A stretch of DNA of 64,000 nt from Saprospiraceae bacterium (GCA_016715965.1 JADJXG010000001.1:2113501-2177500); one strand, 5' to 3'. Shown: positions 1-10,742, counted from the stretch's first letter. The notes: generated by a model from the sequence alone, not told the origin. Made by a program: numbers and translations.

Positions 1-2
1 AT

Positions 3-3000
3 GTCCCTTACGTGACAAGTTCTAAAACGGTGAGCTCAATCACTCCATTGGGTGCAAATAAATATGCTGTCAGCTATCAGCTGGTTGTCAGAAATCTTGG
101 AGCTGTCAACGGCAATTACAATTTGGTAGATGCTCCCGGCTTTGATGATGACATCAGTATTAATTCAGCTTCCTATACATCCACTGCTCCAGGTAATCCT
201 GGTGGTGCGCTCATTGGTGCCGGACCATGGTCTTTGGCTAATATCTTAACAATTTTACCAGGAGCCACTCATACCTATACTTTGACGATCAACGTCACTC
301 TGGATTTAAGTCCATTATCATCCGGCGATAATGTTTATACCAAATGCGGCAATGTCACTCCAGGCAATCCTGCACCAGGCGAAGGTCTGTATAATGAATT
401 GAGAATGGATAGCAACAACGATGGTATTCCGGAAGAAACTGATGAGGTTTGTGCCGACATTCCATATGTAACTCACGAAAAAACGATTCAAAATATTACC
501 CCACTAGGCGGTAATATGTACAATATTAGCTACCAGATTCTGGTCAGAAATATTGGAGGAGCAAATGGTAATTATGATCTGACTGACTTACCAGGATTGG
601 ATGATGACATCACCATTAATACAAGTAGTTATACTTCTTCTGCTCCTGGTAATCCGGGTGCTGCATTGAATACTACTGGTCCGTGGACCCTGGCAAACGA
701 TCAGGGAATATTAGCCGGAGCCACTCATACCTACACCGTAGTGCTTAAAGTGACTCTGGATCTGAATCCTGCATCTGGTGGAAATAATATCTATACCAAA
801 TGTGGTGCAACCACGCCTGGAGATCCTAACACGGGTGAAGGTTTGTACAACCAATCAAGATTGGACTCTAATAATGATGGGGTTCCTGAAGAAACCAAGG
901 AAACCTGTGGAGATCTTCCATTTATCACTAGCAGCAAAACGGTGGGAGGAATCAGTTCTCTTGGTGGAAACATGTACAATGTAAGCTATGATATTACGGT
1001 AAGAAATCTAGGTGGCGCTTCTGGTACTTATGACCTGACAGATGCCCCTGGTTTTGATGATGATATCACGATCAATAATGTAAGTTACACAAGCACCGTA
1101 GTTGGAAACCCAGGAGGTGTTTTGGCAGGAACCGGTCCATGGACTTTGGCGAATGATCAAAACATTCCTGCAGGTGCCATCCAGACTTATACTCTGAGCT
1201 TTAAAGTTACCATTGATCTGAAGGCAGGTTCCGGTGGAAATAATGTGTATAATTCTTGTGGTCAGAGCAATCCTGGAAATCCAATTCCGGGTGAAGGCTT
1301 GTTTAATGAAGCAAGAGTGGACCTTAACAATGATGGAGTACCAGATATTACCAACAGAGCATGCGGTGATCTTCCATACGTTGCCCATGAAAAAACAATC
1401 AGCAGCATTACTCCACTTGGATCCAATATGTATCATGTCAGCTACAATATCGTGGTGAGAAATGACGGTGGTAGCCAAGGAGTTTATGATCTGACAGACT
1501 TGCCGGGATTTGATGACGATATTGCAATCCAAGCAGCTTCGTTCACAACAAATATTCCAGGAAAACCTGGTTCTGCACTGGCATTGGCAGGCCCATGGAT
1601 ATTGGCAAATAACCAAACTATAGATCCGAAATCAACTCAGACCTATACTGTTTTAGTAAAAGTGACTCTGGATCTTTCTACTGGTTCAGGAGGAAATAAT
1701 GTTTACACAAAATGTGGAGCAGTGATTCCTAATGACCCAACCAGCGGAGAAGGTTTATACAATCAATCGAGAATTGATCATAACGACGACGGAATTCCAG
1801 AAGATACCAAGGAAACTTGTGGAGATTTACCTTACATCACCCATGAAAAAACATTGGTGAGCACCGTATCAAACGGAGGAAATAAATATCAGATTAATTA
1901 CCAAGTGGTCGTAAGAAATCTCGGAGGCGCCAATGGTCAATATGACCTGACAGATATCCCGGGATTCGATGATGACATCAGCATTAATTCTGCGAGTTTC
2001 AGTTCTAACGCACCTGCAAATCCTGGAGGCGCTTTAGCCGGATCAGGTCCGTGGGTATTGGCAAACAATCAAGCAATTCTTGCAGGAGGAATGCATACCT
2101 ATCAGTTAACAGTTCACGTTACCATCGATTTGAATCCATTGTCTTCGGGTAATAACAGTTATACTAAATGCGGTTCTGCAATCACCGCAGATCCTGCACC
2201 GGGTGAAGGATTGTACAACCAATCAAGATTAGATGCTAATGAAGATGGTATTCCTGATGAAACAAAAGAAGCTTGTGGTGATTTGCCTTATGTCTTCAGC
2301 TCCAAAACTTTGACCAGTACGACCAATTTGGGTGATCACAGGTATCAGGTAACTTACTTGTTAAACGTTCAGAATTCAGGAGGTGCCAATGGTACTTATG
2401 ACCTCTTGGATACACCTGCATTTGACGACGACATTAGTATTATCAGCGCTAATTATGTATCAAATGCTCCTGGAACTCCTGGTGGAGTATTGCCTCTTGC
2501 TGGTCCATGGACTTTGGCAAATGATCAGTCAATTGCACCGGGTGCAAGCCACAATTTTACACTTACCTTGGTTGTTGGCATTGACCTGTCTGCGGGAAGC
2601 TCCGGTAATAATGTGTATACAAAATGTGGTCAGGCTGTAGCCTTAAATCCAAGTCCGGGAGAGGGATTATATAACAGATCAAACCTGGATATCAATAACG
2701 ATGGTGTTTATGAAGATGAAGATGTAGCATGTGGCGATTTACCTTATGTAGTGAGTACAAAAACAATTTCTGGTATCACCAATTTGGGCGGCCATATGTA
2801 TGAGGTCAGCTATCAGCTCAATGTCACGAATCAGGGAGGATCCAATGGTATCTATGATTTGTTGGACGCGCCGGGTTTTGATGATGATATTACAATTAGT
2901 AGTGCATCATTTTCCAGCAATGCCCCTGGCAATTCCGGTACAAGCTTAGCGGGATTGGGACCCTGGCAGTTGGCCAATGATCAATTAATTACTCCGGGTT

Positions 3001-3654
3001 CGACTCACAATTATATACTTAAAGTTATAGTGACTATAGACCTAAGTCCTGCAAGCGGAGGAAATAATATCTACACCAAATGTGGCCAATCGATTCCTAA
3101 TGATCCAAATGTTGGAGAAGGACTTTATAATAGATCTACTCTTGACATTAACAACGATGGCAGACCTGAAGATACAGACGAAACTTGTGGTGATCTTCCA
3201 TATATTACCAGTACAAAAACCGTATCAAGTATCACTCCTCTGGGGAATGGAATGCACACGATCCAGTACCAGCTGACGGTGAGAAACCTTGGTGCCGCCA
3301 CAGGAACTTATGACCTTACAGACAAACCAGGCTTTGACGATGATTTAAGTATTAATCAGGCTTCATATACATCTTCTGCGCCTTCCAACCCTGGCGGTAA
3401 TTTAGCAGGCACAGGCCCGTGGATGCTGGCCAATGATCAAAGCATACTTCCTGGTGCTATTCACACTTATAACCTTACAATCAAAGCAACAGTTGATTTA
3501 AAACCGGGTAGTGGAGGCGACAATGTCTATAGGAACTGTGGCTTCACGATTCCTAATCAACCGAGTGCCGGAGAGGGAGTCTTCAACGAATCTTTACTTG
3601 ATATCAACAACGACGGAATTCCGGAAGAGTCCAATAAAGTATGCGATGATATTG
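3..3654 (+). repeat. Eight tandem ~456-bp (152-aa) repeats inside the secreted protein
   Basis: Each unit runs from an (S/E)KT segment through VRNxGGxxGxYDLTD, PGFDDDI, GPWxLAN, NxYTKCG and PGEGLYN to CGDLPY. The landmark 'GFDDDI' recurs about every 456 bp (near 137, 591 and 1047). Units are clearly homologous but well diverged, unlike the near-identical blocks at 48601-57315. There are two conserved Cys per unit, in KCG and CGD. I do not recognise a named family; the fold is probably a beta-sandwich related to the DUF11 domains that follow. Confidence 0.85.
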
Positions 3655-6600
3655 ATATCGTGGATGTGGCATTAAGAGTGACAATTGTTGAGCCAGCGCC
3701 ATATGCATACGATCAATTATTGACTTTTAAAATAGATGTATTTAATCAGGGGAATATAGACCTGACCAATATTGTTTTAAACGATTACCTGCCTAGTGGA
3801 TTTACTTTCAACCCTGCAGATAATTTACCGGGCTGGTCGCAAATTAATCCAGGCTTGTTGAATTACAACAGCATTGCATCAATCCCTGCCGGGGGTAGTA
3901 CATCGGTTAATTTGAGATTAAGAGTGGTTAGGAGTGCAGCTTACAATGCCTGGAACAACCAGGTGGAGGTGAGATCTTTCAGAGATATAGGGGGTGTAGA
4001 TCGCTCTTTGGAAGATTTGGATAGCAATCCTAATTCAAACAATGCAGTAGAAAGAAGTGTCAAACAAGGGGATCCAGCTGATAACAACATCACCAGCTTT
4101 GATAAAGGTGGTGAAGAGGACGATCATGATCCGGCTGGATTTGAAGTGTTTGATTTGGCTTTGAGAAAAATTTTGAAAGGAACACTTCCTTTAGTTTATA
4201 ATCAGGTTGTTCCATTTGAAATAACTGTCTTTAATCAAGGTAGTATTGCTTCATCCAATCCGCTTATTGTAGATTATATTCCAGACGGTTTAGTGTTTGA
4301 AGCCAGCAGCAATCCTGGATGGACTTATAACGCTATCACAAAAGAGGCTACAAGAACTCTTATTGGGAAAATCATACCAGCCGATAGTGCTAAAATGACG
4401 ATCAATTTAAGAGTGGTTCCAAATTTAGTTAGCAAGGATGCCTGGAACAATATTGCTGAAATAAGAACAGGTTTTGATTCACTAGGCAATGTTCTATCTG
4501 ATTTTGATAGCACGCCGGGAGGAACAAAAGACGATGATGGTACTCCTATTGACAATGAAATCAATAATCCGGCAGATGAGGATGATCACGATCCTTCTGA
4601 AGCTCCGGTTCTGGATTTTGCTTTGCGCAAAACAGTCTTCAACAAAAAGACTTTCTATACCATCGGAGAAAGCGTTCCATTCAGAATCAAACTCTTTAAT
4701 CAAGGAAATATCTCAGGAAGAAACATTGTCATCAGCGATTATCTGTCTGCTGGATATCAGTTTAACGCCATTGATAATCCGGGTTGGAGTTTGGCAGGAA
4801 GTACTTTGACCTATACTCATGCACCATTATTAAGACCAAAAGACAGTGTTGAAATAGCATTGAGTCTTGTGGTTAAAATTGCAGCAGTTCCTTCCATTAC
4901 AGATTGGGATAATTACGTTGAACTCAGATCAGTAAGAGATTCTCTGAATAATGTGAGAGATTTGGATGATGCAGACAGCCGACCAAATACGAATTCAGCA
5001 TGGGAAAGACAAGTGGTTGAAAACCATCCTTGGGATAATTTGATCGATGGCAATGGCCAAGCTGAAAATGAAGACGAAGATGACCATGACTTTGAAAATA
5101 TCAAAGTGACTGCTACTATTGGAGATCGCGTTTGGGATGATCTTGATGGCGATGGTATTCAGGATCCGGGAGAACCAGGATTACCAAACATCATCGTTAA
5201 ATTGATAGATTGTGCTAACGGTACCGTAGTGAGGAGAGATACTACAGATATTAACGGTAAGTATTTATTTGACTTCTTGATTCCGTTTAATAATTATGCC
5301 ATCCAATTGGATCATAATACTATACCTTCTGGTTATGGGGTAGGTTTGCAAAATCAAGGTCCTGATCGCGAACTTGACAACGATTTTAACGCCGCCGGTA
5401 TGGGGCCATGCGTTAGAGTTGAACCTGGCACAATTATGCTTTCTTATGATGCAGGATTGGTGAGATTGGCATCTTATGGAGTGTTTATCTGGGAAGATGA
5501 TAATGGCGATGGTATTCAGGATCCGGGAGAAGACGGAGTTGGAGGAGTCTTGGTTAGTTTATTCAATGCCAACACCCATACAGTAGTCAAAACGACGACT
5601 TCCGGTGCCAATGGATTCTATCTCTTCGACAAGTTATTACCCGGAAGCTATTATGCCAGATATGATTTACCTGCAGGTTATAACTTTTCATTGGCCAATA
5701 TTGGCAGTGACCTGAGGGATAGTGATGTTGAGAATAGCAACGGTCCACGCACAAATGCTACAACTTATTTGAGTCCTGGAGAAGACGATCTGACCTGGGC
5801 TGCAGGTTTGGTAAGATGTGTGATGCTCAGTGGTAGAGTTTATTTTGATGTCGATAAGGATGGTATTTTTGATGTAAATGAAAATGGAATCAACGGCTTA
5901 AAAGTATTCCTCATCGATGCGATGACCGGGGCAGTAATTTCTACCCTTATTACAGCGGTGGATCCTTCAACACCATCCAACGACGGTTATTATAAGTTTA
6001 ATTGCGTCAAACCGGGTATGTACTACATCAGATTTGACCGTCCGGGACATTTAGCTGCATCCAATCCTTATCAGGGAGGAAATCCTGATAAAGACAGCGA
6101 TATCAGCCATGAAAACGGTTTGAACTCCACCAAAAAGTTCACCGTTGGCAGTGGAGACATGTTGCTCAACATTGGTGCGGGCTTCCAGGACAAAGCGACC
6201 ATTGGTGACAGGGTTTGGTTGGATGCCAACGTCAACGGAGTTCAGGATGTTTTGGAAAAACCAATTTCGGGAGTGGTAGTCACAGCTTATAATTTGGCTG
6301 GTACAATGGTGAGTATGGATATTACCGGATTTGATGGTACCTACATGCTGGATGGAGTGCCTCAGGGAGACTTTTATGTTAAGTTTAGCCCGCCGGTACA
6401 GTATGGCTTTACCCATCCTAAAGTGGGATCAGATCAAACGGACAGTGATGTGACCGGTTCTAAAGGATATGGTACTACCAAGGTGTACCGATTGTTGGCA
6501 GGAGATGCATTGCCATATATTGACGCAGGTCTTGTTGCAGGAATACTTCCTTTAGAGTGGTTGAGTTTCGAAGGTCATTACAATGGTAGTTTCACTGAAC

Positions 6601-7115
6601 TTGATTGGTCCACGGGATTTGAAATTAATAATTCACATTTTGTTATCGAAAGAAGGCATGAAAGTGAAGCCGGATACACAGAATTAGGTCAGGTTTCAGC
6701 CTCTCAAGATGCGCAGGCCAGTATTCACGATTATCATTTTGATGACCATCAGGTCGTAAAATTTGGAGTCTATTATTACCGAATCAAACAACTTGATCTC
6801 AACGGTGACTATACTTACAGCAATACCATTTCAATTAAGGTTGATCGAGCAAAAGGATTTGAGGTGGAAATTTATCCAAACCCTGTGGATGATCAGCTCA
6901 AAGTAGAATTGTGGATCAATGAGGATAGCTATCTGAATGCTACCGTTTATGACGAGAATGGTAAAAATGTATTGACTCAGCCTTTTGGTGGTTGGAGGGT
7001 ATCAGGAAAATATACAGAAATATTGCCAACAGATCTACTGTTGCCTGGACACTACAATTTGCAGATAAGAACAGCTACAGGCTTGATCAATAAGAAGTTT
7101 ACAGTAAGCAGATAA
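3..7115 (+). CDS. Giant T9SS-secreted repeat protein (5'-truncated by window edge)
   Basis: The reading frame is open from base 3; the residues before the GTG at 12 (VPYVTSSKT) already match the repeat pattern, so the real start lies upstream of the window. Numbering from base 12: residues 1-1213 are eight tandem ~152-residue units; ~1216-1690 are three DUF11-like domains (each with an 'FNQGN/S' segment); ~1698-2170 are four SdrD-B/Cna-B-like domains with Asp-rich DxDxDGxxD calcium-type loops (GDRVWDDLDGDGIQDPGE); ~2176-2280 is a linker domain (LPLEWLSFEG); ~2284-2367 is a type A T9SS sorting domain starting EIYPNPVDD and ending KKFTVSR. The family picture is an extracellular protein moved by the Por secretion system and anchored at the surface; an adhesin or matrix role is inference. 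A decayed paralogue follows immediately downstream. Confidence 0.9.
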   Translation, partial: VPYVTSSKTVSSITPLGANKYAVSYQLVVRNLGAVNGNYNLVDAPGFDDDISINSASYTSTAPGNPGGALIGAGPWSLANILTILPGATHTYTLTINVTLDLSPLSSGDNVYTKCGNVTPGNPAPGEGLYNELRMDSNNDGIPEETDEVCADIPYVTHEKTIQNITPLGGNMYNISYQILVRNIGGANGNYDLTDLPGLDDDITINTSSYTSSAPGNPGAALNTTGPWTLANDQGILAGATHTYTVVLKVTLDLNPASGGNNIYTKCGATTPGDPNTGEGLYNQSRLDSNNDGVPEETKETCGDLPFITSSKTVGGISSLGGNMYNVSYDITVRNLGGASGTYDLTDAPGFDDDITINNVSYTSTVVGNPGGVLAGTGPWTLANDQNIPAGAIQTYTLSFKVTIDLKAGSGGNNVYNSCGQSNPGNPIPGEGLFNEARVDLNNDGVPDITNRACGDLPYVAHEKTISSITPLGSNMYHVSYNIVVRNDGGSQGVYDLTDLPGFDDDIAIQAASFTTNIPGKPGSALALAGPWILANNQTIDPKSTQTYTVLVKVTLDLSTGSGGNNVYTKCGAVIPNDPTSGEGLYNQSRIDHNDDGIPEDTKETCGDLPYITHEKTLVSTVSNGGNKYQINYQVVVRNLGGANGQYDLTDIPGFDDDISINSASFSSNAPANPGGALAGSGPWVLANNQAILAGGMHTYQLTVHVTIDLNPLSSGNNSYTKCGSAITADPAPGEGLYNQSRLDANEDGIPDETKEACGDLPYVFSSKTLTSTTNLGDHRYQVTYLLNVQNSGGANGTYDLLDTPAFDDDISIISANYVSNAPGTPGGVLPLAGPWTLANDQSIAPGASHNFTLTLVVGIDLSAGSSGNNVYTKCGQAVALNPSPGEGLYNRSNLDINNDGVYEDEDVACGDLPYVVSTKTISGITNLGGHMYEVSYQLNVTNQGGSNGIYDLLDAPGFDDDITISSASFSSNAPGNSGTSLAGLGPWQLANDQLITPGSTHNYILKVIVTIDLSPASGGNNIYTKCGQSIPNDPNVGEGLYNRSTLDINNDGRPEDTDETCGDLPYITSTKTVSSITPLGNGMHTIQYQLTVRNLGAATGTYDLTDKPGFDDDLSINQASYTSSAPSNPGGNLAGTGPWMLANDQSILPGAIHTYNLTIKATVDLKPGSGGDNVYRNCGFTIPNQPSAGEGVFNESLLDINNDGIPEESNKVCDDIDIVDVALRVTIVEPAPYAYDQLLTFKIDVFNQGNIDLTNIVLNDYLPSGFTFNPADNLPGWSQINPGLLNYNSIASIPAGGSTSVNLRLRVVRSAAYNAWNNQVEVRSFRDIGGVDRSLEDLDSNPNSNNAVERSVKQGDPADNNITSFDKGGEEDDHDPAGFEVFDLALRKILKGTLPLVYNQVVPFEITVFNQGSIASSNPLIVDYIPDGLVFEASSNPGWTYNAITKEATRTLIGKIIPADSAKMTINLRVVPNLVSKDAWNNIAEIRTGFDSLGNVLSDFDSTPGGTKDDDGTPIDNEINNPADEDDHDPSEAPVLDFALRKTVFNKKTFYTIGESVPFRIKLFNQGNISGRNIVISDYLSAGYQFNAIDNPGWSLAGSTLTYTHAPLLRPKDSVEIALSLVVKIAAVPSITDWDNYVELRSVRDSLNNVRDLDDADSRPNTNSAWERQVVENHPWDNLIDGNGQAENEDEDDHDFENIKVTATIGDRVWDDLDGDGIQDPGEPGLPNIIVKLIDCANGTVVRRDTTDINGKYLFDFLIPFNNYAIQLDHNTIPSGYGVGLQNQGPDRELDNDFNAAGMGPCVRVEPGTIMLSYDAGLVRLASYGVFIWEDDNGDGIQDPGEDGVGGVLVSLFNANTHTVVKTTTSGANGFYLFDKLLPGSYYARYDLPAGYNFSLANIGSDLRDSDVENSNGPRTNATTYLSPGEDDLTWAAGLVRCVMLSGRVYFDVDKDGIFDVNENGINGLKVFLIDAMTGAVISTLITAVDPSTPSNDGYYKFNCVKPGMYYIRFDRPGHLAASNPYQGGNPDKDSDISHENGLNSTKKFTVGSGDMLLNIGAGFQDKATIGDRVWLDANVNGVQDVLEKPISGVVVTAYNLAGTMVSMDITGFDGTYMLDGVPQGDFYVKFSPPVQYGFTHPKVGSDQTDSDVTGSKGYGTTKVYRLLAGDALPYIDAGLVAGILPLEWLSFEGHYNGSFTELDWSTGFEINNSHFVIERRHESEAGYTELGQVSASQDAQASIHDYHFDDHQVVKFGVYYYRIKQLDLNGDYTYSNTISIKVDRAKGFEVEIYPNPVDDQLKVELWINEDSYLNATVYDENGKNVLTQPFGGWRVSGKYTEILPTDLLLPGHYNLQIRTATGLINKKFTVSR

Positions 7116-7139
7116 TATGTTGAATTATATACATCCTTC

Positions 7140-7176
7140 ATTCAGTCCCTGATTTAATTTAAATCAGGGACTGAAT
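7140..7176 (+). terminator. Perfect 16-bp hairpin downstream of the secreted protein gene
   Basis: Bases 7140-7155 pair perfectly with 7161-7176 around a 5-nt A/T loop, starting 25 bp after the stop codon. No T-run follows, so it may be a weak terminator or an mRNA 3'-end stabiliser rather than a classical intrinsic terminator. Confidence 0.55.
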
Positions 7177-7735
7177 TAGGATAAGGATTTAGTGAATTAA
7201 TTCGTCGGGTGGGTTTAAAAAAGTTTATTCCCAATAGCAAAAAATTAAATGAACTGATTTATAAAAGTCTTGATCATTTGGAAAATTTAGCTTGAAAGGT
7301 AAGTCTTGAAATGAAAGTTATTTTTAAAAATAGCACCCAATTCCAGAAAGAACTAGGGATGGGTGAAGATTTAATTCTGGTGGCGTATTCCAGCAAAAGA
7401 AAAATTTGATAATTTATTCAAATTTTTAAATATATAAAAAATATGGCGACAAATGATTGCGAAATGCTGTAAATTTTTTGCTAAATATTTATTTGTTTTT
7501 CTGATATTTTATTATATCTTTGTGGTGTATCTCGATATAATTCAAAGGAATTATCCGCTTGGTGCAATTTTTGTGAATGAATGAAGCTTTAGAATTTAGA
7601 TTTGTTTAATTGTTGTAATCTGCCAATCTCATTGGCTGTTAGTGCGTTTCTATCCTGAAATGTAGTTTTCTTTTTATTTAGATTCCAACTGATTGTTCTG
7701 AGCTAATTCATTTTTCTTACTACTTCAAACCATAA
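7177..7735. other. AT-rich intergenic region
   Basis: I see no convincing ORF or RNA gene here. The only recognisable element is the promoter at 7492-7522. Confidence 0.6.
7492..7522 (+). promoter_or_regulatory. Bacteroidota-type promoter TTTG-N19-TATCTTTG
   Basis: The -33 element TTTG is at 7492-7495 and the -7 element TATCTTTG at 7515-7522, separated by exactly 19 nt. This matches the consensus for the Bacteroidota primary sigma factor (TTTG, 19-21 nt, TAnnTTTG). It points into the decayed paralogue region, so it is probably the promoter of the ancestral second copy. Confidence 0.65.
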
Positions 7736-8773
7736 TATGTCTAAGCTACTTCAACATCTTAGTCTATTGGGCGGTGGTTCTGCCATTGTCCAAATGGAAC
7801 CTTTTCTCTTCAGTCAATCACATTTGTCATAACAATTTAGTGGACTTTAGAGAATTCAATAATTTGGATCTAAACTCCGGATCAGAGTGGTCTGTGAGTG
7901 TTGCCTTAAGGAAGGATCAATGCGATTTTTCTAAGGAACTTCTTCGGTTATCAGCAGAGCGAAATTCTATTTTGACAAGATGTGCAGGTCAGGAATTATT
8001 ATCATTTGTTGAAGCTTTTAAGCTAAACCGCTATTTTGAACAATTAGCTTCTACAGCATATTGCAGTTCGCCGAATGTCTCCTCTTCAGAATTTCATTAT
8101 CGGGATGTTCATTCTTCTTGTCAGGAATCAATAAATATTATTTATCAAGATATAACAGATTTTCTTAACGGCAGATCGATTCGTTGTACAATTTCCGCTG
8201 CTTTTCATTTCCAGGATAAATATTTCAATTCTTTTGGAACAACGGTTACAGAGGCTGGAATTGAAAAGCAGAAATACGGATTGAACGATTCTTTTCAGGA
8301 ATCAGGCGAGGGTGCTGAGCATTTAGCATCTATGGCGTTCCAGATCGCCGAGCTTGTTAGCGGTTTGGATATCTGTTCAGACATTGGAGGAAGGGTGTTT
8401 TTGGACTCAAACTCAGAAAGAAATCCCATTTTTTCTGACCTTGAAACTGATGAAAGCTGCGAATCTATGGGACGCGCTACTAACCATAGAGATTAAAGCA
8501 GTTTCGTTGGGTTCCTTGATCCAACTACCCCTTCCATCGATGTTTGTTATAAAGTTACACGGTTGGTTACTAACTTATTCTGTATCTTGTATGAGAAATT
8601 ATCCTGGTTGGTTGTAACCACTTCATATTTTGGAACCTATTAAGTAAAGCACTCGTTGATTTCTTATGAGAAAGGAATCAATACAACCAAAATACTTATG
8701 ACTGCAAATTGAAATTTTCATCCTAAAATCTAATTAACCCTTCATCTAATGACAATCACTTTTAAATAATTGA
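7736..8773 (+). pseudogene. Decayed 5'/middle part of a paralogous secreted-protein gene (tentative)
   Basis: An ATG at 7736 opens a 31-codon frame (MSKLLQHLSLLGGGSAIVQM...) that looks like the beginning of a signal-peptide-bearing protein but soon stops. Another frame is open from 7774 to 8496 (240 codons). Its last part, roughly 8382-8450, reads DIGGRVFLDSNSERNP, resembling the opening of the SdrD-B domains of the upstream gene (GDRVWLDANVNGVQD). Recognisable paralogue sequence resumes in a different frame at 8774. A well-formed promoter upstream and an intact tail downstream support a broken gene. The 240-codon frame could alternatively be a chance ORF; I recognise no domain in its first two thirds. 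Confidence 0.4.
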
Positions 8774-9523
8774 GGAGATTACTACATTAAATTTATTACA
8801 CCACCTCAATATTCATTCACCATCCCAAATAATGGCCCTGATTATATGGACAGCGATGTCACAGGAACCAAGGGATTCGGAACAACCAATGTGTTTCTTG
8901 TTCAGCCTGGAGAAACTGTGCCAGCTGTTGATGCAGGTTTGATTCTTGGTTTCTTACCCTTGGAATGGCTTGATTTTGCAGGTGTTTACATCGATCAATA
9001 CTCGCTTTTAAACTGGACGACTGGTGTTGAAGTAAATAACAGCCATTTTATTGTAGAAAGAAGACACGAAAGCGAAAGAGTATTTACAGAAATAGCTCAA
9101 GTCAAGGCTGCATCTGATTTTCTGGCAAGCACCCATGATTATTCCATTGAAGATCATCAGCTCAACAAATCAGGAGTTTACTACTATAAAATAAAACAAG
9201 TAGATCATGATGCCAGCTTTGGTTATAGCCGCACCATTTCTATCAAAGTCCAGACTGCGAAAGGTCTCGGAGTTGAAATTTATCCGAATCCTGTAGATGA
9301 TGTGTTGAAAGTTGAACTTTGGATCAACGAAGACAGTCATCTCGAAGTTTCGGTATTTGATGAGCACGGTAAAAATGTACTTACCCAAGCTTTCGGTGGG
9401 TGGAAAACTTCAGGATTTTATACTGAATCATTAAGGACTGATTTACTTTCTTCCGGACATTACAATCTTCAGATAAGAACAAATTCAGGAATCGTGAATA
9501 AAAAATTCACAGTGGCCAGATAA
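8774..9523 (+). pseudogene. C-terminal remnant of a second giant T9SS protein
   Basis: From 8774 the frame reads GDYYIKFITPPQYSF and then the end of an SdrD-B domain, matching GDFYVKFSPPVQYGF in the gene at 3-7115. An in-frame TGA at 8771 closes it upstream, and the first ATG is at 8846, inside the domain. The rest corresponds residue by residue to the upstream gene: LPLEWLDFAG linker, INNSHF/VNNSHF segment, and a sorting domain starting EIYPNPVDD and ending KKFTVAR. By eye well over half of residues are identical. No signal peptide remains, so it is unlikely to be secreted as it stands. It may still act as donor sequence for recombination with its neighbour. Confidence 0.75.
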
Positions 9524-9547
9524 TTCTTATCGCCAGGCAAAATACAG

Positions 9548-9581
9548 AAGCCCTGAATCTATTTAGTATTCAGGGCTTTTG
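9548..9581 (+). terminator. Intrinsic terminator after the paralogue remnant
   Basis: A perfect 11-bp stem (9548-9558 with 9568-9578; AAGCCCTGAAT / ATTCAGGGCTT) has a 9-nt loop and runs into a short T-tract, 24 bp after the stop codon. Confidence 0.8.
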
Positions 9582-9960
9582 TATTTTATAAAGCAGTATT
9601 GGATATGTTCAGAATTTAAAGGCTTTGTTATAGGTTGAAAATGTGTTTTGATTAAAATACTCAGATATGCGCTTAAGAGGTTGTTTGCTTTAAGTTTTGA
9701 ATCTAATGTGCTGATTGCTGAGAGAATATATACTTTATCATTTGATTTACATAAACCAATGCAAGAGAAATGAAGCATTTTAATGAAATGCAGAATTCAA
9801 TCTTTATCTATCCTCCTAAACTCATTCATGCATATTAAACCCAAAGAAATTAATAGTTTTCCCGGTTTTTAGCTTGAAATTATAACCAACTTGCTAATTT
9901 AGAGTGAAAGAAGGTAACTGAATCATCCTTCCTTAACTCAAAAAAAAATATTCTGTTTGA
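9582..9960. other. Intergenic region with no recognised feature
   Basis: AT-rich. It separates the paralogue remnant from the convergently oriented anti-sigma gene. Short frames here have no recognisable content. Confidence 0.5.
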
Positions 9961-10740
9961 TTAAATCTGGCCCAATACAAAAAGCTGTTCCATCGTAGGT
10001 GCCGGAAGACCTCCTTTTGGTTCAAGAGTGATTGCAAACGCTTGCGGCTGTTGGACAAATTTGATTTCCAACATTTTTGATTTATCATTCAAATCGAATA
10101 CTCCTAGATCCACGGGTTTGCCTGAGACGATGGCCCAGAGCTGATATTGTTTTTCAGGACTGGGCTGGGGTAAAGAAATAACATCCAATATAGATCTTTG
10201 TGAGACACTATCATAATAAACCATTGCGAAAGATTCAGGTGATTTTGGTGTGCCTTTTAAAATAATTCTTTGAAGATTTGAATTTTTAAAATAGTTTAGT
10301 TGATTATTGCAGTCCAATATGGCAAGACTATCTTGCTTGGTTTGGTAAATTAATTCACTATTTTGTTTTATTTTTTGATCCAATTGATTTTGGAGCTTGC
10401 TATTCACATTGTACAACCATCCACACAATAAAGCAAAACCTACGATAGCTAAAAGATATGGAAGTTTAATCGTCCAAGAATTTTGAGTATGAATTTTGTT
10501 TTTTTCTAAAAAAATATTATCCAATATCTTTGATTTGAGATCCGGAGACATTGGTTTAGCATACAAATTAGAATAAGCTTCCAACGAATCTTCTATTTGT
10601 GACAATTCTTTTGAAAGTTCTGGATATTTTTTTAGATTATTTATTATTTCAATATTTTGTTCTTGGCTCGTGAGACCCATGGCATACTCTTCCAGTATTC
10701 CTGATTCAATGTATTTTTTTATGTCGAGCGAATCTTTCAC
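9961..10740 (-). CDS. RskA-type anti-sigma factor
   Basis: 259 residues: a cytoplasmic N-terminal part (~1-88) with the short helical layout of anti-sigma domains (YIESGILEEYAMG), a single membrane segment at ~90-108 (LPYLLAIVGFALLCGWLY), a short coiled region, and an extracytoplasmic C-terminal domain with the RskA signature (YQLWAI, PVDLGVF, FAITLEPKGG). It probably holds the adjacent ECF sigma factor at the inner membrane until an envelope signal releases it. The gene starts 2 bp after the sigma factor stop, which implies co-transcription and probably translational coupling. It is the RskA type rather than the FecR type usual for TonB-linked systems. Confidence 0.85.
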   Translation of the reverse strand: MKDSLDIKKYIESGILEEYAMGLTSQEQNIEIINNLKKYPELSKELSQIEDSLEAYSNLYAKPMSPDLKSKILDNIFLEKNKIHTQNSWTIKLPYLLAIVGFALLCGWLYNVNSKLQNQLDQKIKQNSELIYQTKQDSLAILDCNNQLNYFKNSNLQRIILKGTPKSPESFAMVYYDSVSQRSILDVISLPQPSPEKQYQLWAIVSGKPVDLGVFDLNDKSKMLEIKFVQQPQAFAITLEPKGGLPAPTMEQLFVLGQI

Positions 10741-10742
10741 AT

